From the NCBI RefSeq assembly GCF_030035675.1, contig NC_084489.1, forward strand, positions 82,388,270 through 82,452,269: 64,000 bases of DNA. The letters run 5' to 3'. The translations under genes were made by a program, and so were the position numbers. Source of the stretch: Rhineura floridana (taxonomy: Eukaryota > Chordata > Lepidosauria > Squamata > Rhineuridae). Below are positions 61,501 to 64,000 of the stretch, piece after piece (the stretch's first letter is position 1; each line of letters begins with the position of its first letter). The notes beneath the pieces were generated by a model, which was not told the origin of the DNA, ran no database searches, and worked only from the letters and a program-made list of their open reading frames with translations.

Positions 61501-64000
61501 GAAGCAGGAAATCTCTGTTTCCTTCTCTCTGTTGTCGCTGTAGTAATTGGACTTCAGTAACTGGTGACAGCTATTGTAAGAGACGGTAACACCAACACTG
61601 TACTCTTACCATATATACAAGGAATTATAGTTGTTGTTAGAAGGGTAGAGTTGGAAGGGACCTCAGAGGTCATCCATCCAACCCCACTGTTGTAGTATTC
61701 CTGATCAGTGGCCATTCAGTTGTCCTTGCTGCTACTGTTGTTGTTTATACAGAATTATCAGTGTATATGGTGCTTTACAGAGAAAGAAATACATACATTT
61801 TTAAAAAAATCACAAGCAGCCCCTTGCCACAGAAGCTTACTGTCTACATTTTAACAGTAAGGAAAATGACACACAGAGGGGTCCTAGAGAGCCTCAAACT
61901 ACTTGGGATGAGCCCATGATGTGGCTCTTCCACACAACTGTGGGGCCTCCATTTCCAGAAGAGGCGATATTGGCACAGGGGTAAGCAGCACTAACATTTT
62001 CTAGGGGGCAAGAAAGGGTCTGCCCTCTTACTTTTAGCAACTTTTTTAAAAAGGTATGTGGATTTCATTAAGGGCTCCTTTACCTCTTCCCTCCCCCCCC
62101 CAAATTATTTGAGCACTGGGAAGGAGCTACAGGTCCCCTGATCTAGGTGAGGCGTCCTTTCCTGGCTCTCCCTGTCAGGTTCCTACCTGCTCGTGGTTAC
62201 TGCCTGTCTCTAGGCACCACCAGGGACTTCACCAGTCCGGACCGCACTCTCTTATGGTTTACCTATCCGCTCTAGCACAGATCTCAACAGATCCCCCTGC
62301 TAGGCAACCACCAGTAACGTCCCAATACTAGTATTCCCAGAGACTCTGAATACTGGTATTGTTATTCTCTTCACCGCTGCCACCATTTGTTACAGTTCCC
62401 CTTCAGCCTTGGTCATTACCTTACCCTCCCTTCTGGTCTGTGAAACCCCAGCCAAGGATCAGGCCTTTGGTAAACCAAATTAAGTATTTATTAAAGATAA
62501 CAAAGCTAACAAGATTAACAAGATTTCTTCTTAAGGCACATAAGCATATGGTTTTACTCAATACTAATCCGAACTCCACCCCCCTCCTTCTCCACTCTCT
62601 CCTGGCAAACCACTCTCTCAAACCCACCAAACAACCCACTCTTTCTCTTCTCCCCCCCCAGATTCCACTCTCACTCTTCCTTTTATACGTTCAGCCATTT
62701 TAAACACTCAGCCAATCATCTCGCATTCTACTGCCCATTCACTCCCCCTCTTTCACTCCACTTACCATGTATCTTCTAAAACAGCATCACTTACCATATA
62801 TACATTAATATAGGAACATCACACCTCCATTTCCAGAAGAGGCGATATTGGCACAGGGGTAAGCAGCACTAACATTTTCTAGGGGGCAAGAAAGGGTCTG
62901 CCCTCTTACTTTTAGCAACTTTTTAAAAAAGGTATGTGGATTTCATTAAGGGCTCCTTTACCTCTTCCCTCCCCCCCCCAAATTATTTGAGCACTGGGAA
63001 GGAGCTACAGGTCCCCTGATCTAGGACTTATGATGCTACTTTCATGACACAGGAAGGAGGAACATTACTGTGGCTCCCATAGCATGGACATTTTTCAACT
63101 AAATAGTTGTGCATGTGCAAAGATCACACTAGCTAGTGCAGTGGGACTTCTACCCTCTCCTCTCCCCACATCTGCTCCGTGCCATCCCCAAATCTTCTCT
63201 GGAGGGTTGTAGGAACGCCCGAAACAGATTTAGGGGAGGAGAAGGGAAGAACGTTTTGTGCTGATGGAGCACTCGCCTTAGTGCTGCAATGAATATAATC
63301 CATGAGAGTAACGTGAGAAGATTGAAAGGTGTCTGCCCTTCCTGGCTTCAAGACCCATTTCCCGATCTCATTGGTCAAGCTGTTGTGAGGCCATGGAATG
63401 TTTACAAACATTCCAACTGCTCAGAGGGGAGGTGCTGGTCTATAACATGATGGGATGAGTATTGGGATGAGAACTGCTTCCAAATTTCCAGCCATCCATG
63501 ACGCTGGCAGGATGGCACCTTGCAACCAGTTATCTCTTGCCTGAATTGCAGAACTGCTGCATGCACAAGGCTTTCAGACCATTACATGCACATAAACTTG
63601 AGTTGACATCACTGGCATTTAGCTATCAGAACTCCCTGGAGTACACATAAGAACATAAGAGTCAGTGTGGTGTACTGGTTAGAGTGTTAGAAAAGGAACT
63701 GGGGGGGGTAGGGTTCAAATTCCTACTCCTCCATGAAGCTCCTTGGCTGACCTTGGGCCAGTCACTGTCTCTCAGCCTAACCTACCTCACAGGGTTGTGG
63801 TGAAGACAAAATGGAGAGTGGGGGGAACCATGTTTGCTACCTTGAGGGCCCTGGGCATAAATAATAATGAATAATAATTGATTTTATTAATTTTGTTTAT
63901 TATTACGTATATGTCCTACCTTTCCTCCGAGGAGCACAAGGTAACATACAAACATGGTTCTTCCCCTCCTGATTTTATCCTCCCAACAACCCTGTGAGGC
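40049..64000 (+). CDS. PLCD1: PLCD1 gene, 5' part: two alternative first coding exons
   Basis: Gene-level entry. PLCD1 codes phospholipase C delta 1, which cleaves PIP2 to IP3 and diacylglycerol at the membrane; its PH domain, EF hands, X/Y catalytic barrel and C2 domain are encoded beyond base 64,000. The identification rests on the proximal first exon (KVAALNGKRLG) and on gene order: in mammals PLCD1 lies head to head with DLEC1. Human PLCD1 has two N termini, 12 and 33 residues, spliced to one common exon; here the two starts code 12 and 34 residues and both end in phase 1. No common exon is visible before the window ends, so only the first exons are inside. Confidence 0.8.
40215..40330. 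mobile_element. Foldback MITE (CAACTCCCATCA family)
   Basis: CTCCTGATGTTTTGGACTAC paired with TTTTAGTCCAAAATATCTGG; 130 bp downstream of the distal PLCD1 exon. Confidence 0.7.
41825..42492. mobile_element. Non-autonomous hAT element
   Basis: Ends CAGAGGCTCCCAAA and GGGTTGGGAACCACTCTG are related inverted termini. Flanked by CTCTATGT (41,817-41,824) and CTCTTTGT (42,493-42,500), an 8-bp duplication with one mismatch. 668 bp, no transposase frame. Confidence 0.8.
42806..43160. mobile_element. Second, shorter copy of the same hAT family
   Basis: GGGCTCCCAAACTGTGGTCC at the start and ACCATGCAGCATCTAGCACA, GAGCATTGCAATTGCTACAA inside match the 41,825 element; ends are decayed. Confidence 0.7.
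43228..43412 (+). mobile_element. LINE 3' tail
   Basis: CACCCTGGGCTCCTTTGAGA, GGAGGGATGGGATAGAAATT, TAATAAACGTACAAATAAAG. Confidence 0.75.
43577..43609 (+). repeat. (CATC)n microsatellite
   Basis: Eight CATC units. Confidence 0.95.
44000..44160 (-). mobile_element. tRNA-Ala-derived SINE
   Basis: Plus strand GAAGCTACCTTATACAGAGC through GACCTTTTGCATGAAAAGTA, reverse of the family. Confidence 0.75.
44155..44740. mobile_element. Second copy of the 1,394-3,207 transposon family
   Basis: Shares TACTCCCTCC..AGTAT, TTGCTAATGGAGAAGGGGAG, TTTCTTGTCAATTGCAC and AGAGCCTGCCCACTAAAAAA with the left copy. Shorter, without nested MITEs. Confidence 0.65.
44850..45015 (-). mobile_element. tRNA-Ala-derived SINE
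   Basis: ACATAGGAAGCTGCCTTATA, GGGGATTGAACCTGGGCCTT and CTGCATGCAAAGCAGATGCT. A further tail piece of the family, plus strand, is at 45,130-45,220. Confidence 0.85.
45375..45630 (-). mobile_element. CR1 LINE 3' end
   Basis: CATAGAATAGTAGAGTTGGA, AGGGGCCTATAAGGCCATCA and AGTCCAACCCCCTGCTCAGT are the reverse of the canonical CR1 3' region. Confidence 0.9.
46650..46872 (-). mobile_element. CORE/MIR-like SINE, nearly full length
   Basis: Plus strand GGACTGCCTTCAAGTCGATT, GACTGGCCCAAGGTCACCCA and GGATTCGAACCCTGGTCTCC, reverse of the 17,393 copy. Confidence 0.9.
46905..46935 (+). repeat. (CA)n microsatellite
   Basis: CACACACA run with one CG interruption. Confidence 0.9.
47066..47135 (+). mobile_element. 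LINE 3' tail
   Basis: GCCGCCCTGGGCTCCTACTG, GGAGGAAGGGCGGGATATAA, ATCTAATAAATAAATAATAA. Confidence 0.8.
47816..47861 (+). promoter_or_regulatory. TATA box followed by a splice donor, unassigned
   Basis: TATAAAAA at 47,816-47,823, preceded by CCCCGGGGCGG, with GTGAGT at 47,860. Could mark a small noncoding first exon within the PLCD1 intron, or be chance. Weak. Confidence 0.2.
48566..48690. mobile_element. Foldback MITE (CAACTCCCATCA family)
   Basis: GGGGCTGGGGAACCTGGTGC, TGCTGGACTCTAGCTCCCAT and GCATGGCCAAAGATCAGGGA. Confidence 0.75.
48735..48898 (+). mobile_element. Dispersed repeat, GGATGCTGGAGTAGATGGGC family
   Basis: Same text as 12,955: CCAGTTGCTGGAAGCCACAG to CTGATCCAACAGGCTTTTCT. 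Confidence 0.8.
49468..49516 (+). repeat. (ATT)n microsatellite
   Basis: About 16 ATT units abutting a LINE tail. Confidence 0.95.
49517..49830 (-). mobile_element. LINE 3' region
   Basis: CATTTATATCCTGCCTTTCC, GGAGCCCAGGGTGGCAAACA, ACATCTTTTAAAACAT runs, and AGGCTTGCTGAAAGAGGAAG. Confidence 0.75.
49888..50125 (+). mobile_element. RTE/SINE-tail fragment and dispersed repeat
   Basis: 49,888-50,000 matches 22,479-22,605; 49,998-50,120 matches 36,046-36,140. Confidence 0.55.
50360..50665 (+). mobile_element. LINE 3' end
   Basis: CTTTGGAACTGAAAGCTGTT-type start, TTTTAAT runs, then GGAAGCCGCCGTGAGTTCCA and AATAAATAAATAAATATAAA. Confidence 0.7.
51702..52005 (-). mobile_element. Dispersed repeat, longest copy of the GGATGCTGGACTAGATGG family
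   Basis: Plus strand GAACATAAGAAGAGCCTGGT, GATCAGGCCAAACGTCCATC and on to CATAGCCATCGTGGCTAGTA, AAACCCTTTTAAAGCCATCA. Confidence 0.8.
52030..52225 (+). mobile_element. tRNA-Ala-derived SINE, full length
   Basis: GGGCTGTAGCTCAGTGGCAA, ATCTGCTTTGCATGCCGAGG, GAGAGCTGCTGCCAGTCAGT and GTAAGGCAGCTTCCTGTGTT. Confidence 0.9.
52810..52976. mobile_element. Foldback hAT MITE (CAGTGGAG family)
   Basis: CAGTGGAGACTGGTG and CCACCAGTTCCCACTG ends; paired CAAGGAGTTGAAAG and CTCCTTGAAAGTT arms. Flanks CAGTGGAA and CAGTGGAC (7 of 8). Sister of 9,363-9,525. Confidence 0.8.
53063..53085 (+). repeat. (GGAT)n microsatellite
   Basis: Five to six GGAT units. Confidence 0.9.
53636..54196. mobile_element. hAT-like non-autonomous element with internal tandem repeat
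   Basis: CAGGGGTTGACAACCC at left and GGTGACCCCTG at right are imperfect inverted ends. The 8-bp flanks do not match, so the call is tentative. Holds three 32-bp units at 53,722-53,817. Confidence 0.45.
53722..53817 (+). repeat. Three 32-bp tandem units
   Basis: Unit GGGGTGTGTGGCATAACATT + AAATGACTGTCA at 53,722, 53,754 and 53,786; the third is the most diverged. Confidence 0.9.
54700..55690 (+). mobile_element. CR1/L2-type LINE: end of reverse transcriptase, C terminus, 3' tail
   Basis: A 232-codon frame (54,706-55,404) starts at QYADDTQLYLSF, the catalytic YADD motif of reverse transcriptase, and runs through [39 protein letters not shown] and HWLPVVFRAQFKVLVLTFKT. 5'-truncated Jockey-superfamily element. 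The frame is lost near 55,370, after which the recognisable text of the C terminus (GIPSQMISAMPPL-type, then LKTWLF) continues out of frame. Tail: CGCCCAGAGTGGCTGGACAG, GGGCGACTAATAAATTTAAT. Confidence 0.9.
56205..56330. mobile_element. Foldback MITE (CAACTCCCATCA family)
   Basis: GTAGGGAACCTTTGACCCTC, TGATGTTGCTAAACTACATC and GTGGGAGTTGTAATTCAGCA pair as a hairpin. Confidence 0.7.
56630..57012 (-). mobile_element. Two tandem tRNA-Ala-derived SINEs
   Basis: Copies at 56,630-56,843 and 56,848-57,012, same orientation. Both show CTACCACTG.GCTATGG-type heads at their right ends; the first has an internal duplication of the GGGCATTTCCAGCCCTACCTG kind. Confidence 0.85.
58785..59395 (+). mobile_element. 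CR1/L2-type LINE, old copy
   Basis: LQNTAAQLLTGDIPCEHITP, LLRDLHWLLVSYWAKFKVLG and LNSLGPVSLRD match the ORF2 C terminus of the 54,700 element, with many changes. A LINE tail and (AAT)n lie inside at 59,075-59,122. Confidence 0.75.
60022..60092 (+). mobile_element. Foldback MITE fragment (CAACTCCCATCA family)
   Basis: TTCCCGAACTTGGTGCTCTC, TTTGGACTACAACTCCCATC. Confidence 0.65.
60480..60809 (+). promoter_or_regulatory. PLCD1: Probable proximal PLCD1 promoter and 5' leader
   Basis: Repeat-free stretch leading into the proximal first exon. It holds a (CCT)n purine/pyrimidine tract at 60,646-60,665 and a short GCT run, common in TATA-less vertebrate leaders. No TATA box is seen. Extent is inferred from the exon position only. 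Confidence 0.4.
60810..60909 (+). CDS. PLCD1: PLCD1 proximal first coding exon (long N terminus)
   Basis: ATG at 60,810 codes MQCFRRQPKLSKSQENLLLE then ESRKVAALNGKRL and one base of a glycine codon, followed by donor GTAAGG. It aligns with the human long-isoform start (MQCLGIRSRSRS... KVAALNGRRLG), sharing MQC and the KVAALNG.RLG end. The same frame stays open upstream to an ATG at 60,753, which would add 19 residues; human usage favours 60,810. Confidence 0.85.
60910..61945. other. PLCD1 intron, mostly unrecognised
   Basis: Contains a CR1 scrap on the minus strand at about 61,640-61,700 (GTAGAGTTGGAAGGGACCTC) and an old LINE scrap at about 61,760-61,860. No exon with the PLCD1 PH-domain sequence seen. 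Confidence 0.5.
61946..63025. repeat. 202-bp direct repeat flanking a solo LTR
   Basis: Copy 1 at 61,946-62,147 and copy 2 at 62,824-63,025, both running from CCTCCATTTCCAGAAGAGGC to GTCCCCTGATCTAGG, are identical but for one base by eye. They abut the LTR exactly on both sides. Confidence 0.9.
62148..62823 (-). mobile_element. Solo LTR-like element, fossil
   Basis: 676 bp with TG...CA ends. On the minus strand it has a TATA-like box near 62,690 and an AATAAA-type signal near 62,490 in the order expected of an LTR. No internal retroviral genes. The near-identity of its flanks suggests a recent event. Family (retrovirus-like or Gypsy-like) not determined. Confidence 0.65.
63660..63880 (+). 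mobile_element. CORE-SINE
   Basis: GTCAGTGTGGTGTACTGGTT, GACCTTGGGCCAGTCACTGT, CCTACCTCACAGGGTTGTGG. Confidence 0.8.
63885..64000 (-). mobile_element. CORE-SINE tail, cut by window end
   Basis: CCTACCTTTCCTCCGAGGAG and TTTTATCCTCCCAACAACCC match the 35,735 and 32,560 copies. Confidence 0.7.

Noticed and set aside
62359-62703. 114-codon plus-strand frame
   Set aside because: Antisense within the solo LTR; biased composition only.
1-64000. CRISPR arrays, operons, phage or plasmid features
   Set aside because: The window is vertebrate nuclear DNA; no such structure was seen.

Overview
The window is nuclear DNA from a squamate reptile (a lizard or close relative; species not determinable from sequence alone). 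The evidence is split vertebrate genes with GT-AG introns, a dense mix of tRNA-derived SINEs, CORE/MIR-like SINEs, CR1/L2-type LINE tails, L1-like sequence, foldback hAT MITEs, and the characteristic lizard AATAAATAAATAA LINE ends. There are no prokaryotic features.

Left half (about 982-34,490, minus strand): the 5' two thirds of DLEC1 (CFAP81), an axonemal/ciliary protein. Twenty-four coding exons were placed by hand. Every junction is GT-AG, and the reading phase chains from the start codon in exon 1 to the donor of exon 24, giving 3,266 coding bases or 1,088 complete codons. The remaining C-terminal exons lie beyond base 1. The promoter (about 34,490-34,640) carries a CCAAT box, an ETS-type CTTCCGG and a perfect 13-bp inverted repeat made of RFX-type half sites, fitting a ciliary gene.

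Right half (plus strand): PLCD1 (phospholipase C delta 1) is divergent from DLEC1, as in mammals. Only its alternative first coding exons are inside: a distal exon coding a 12-residue start (40,049-40,082) and a proximal exon coding a 34-residue start (60,810-60,909). Both end in phase 1, so both can splice to the same exon beyond base 64,000. About 5.6 kb separates the two start codons of DLEC1 and PLCD1, and the 20.7 kb between the PLCD1 starts is repeat-rich intron.

Mobile DNA fills the rest. Best-resolved pieces: a 2.14-kb half-L1 element (ORF1-like frame but no ORF2) with a 19-bp target duplication at 3,715-5,856; several foldback hAT MITEs with 8-bp target duplications; a Tigger-type MITE nested in a larger transposon; CR1/L2-type LINE fragments; and a solo-LTR-like element at 62,148-62,823 flanked on both sides by the same 202 bp, which is far longer than any normal target-site duplication.
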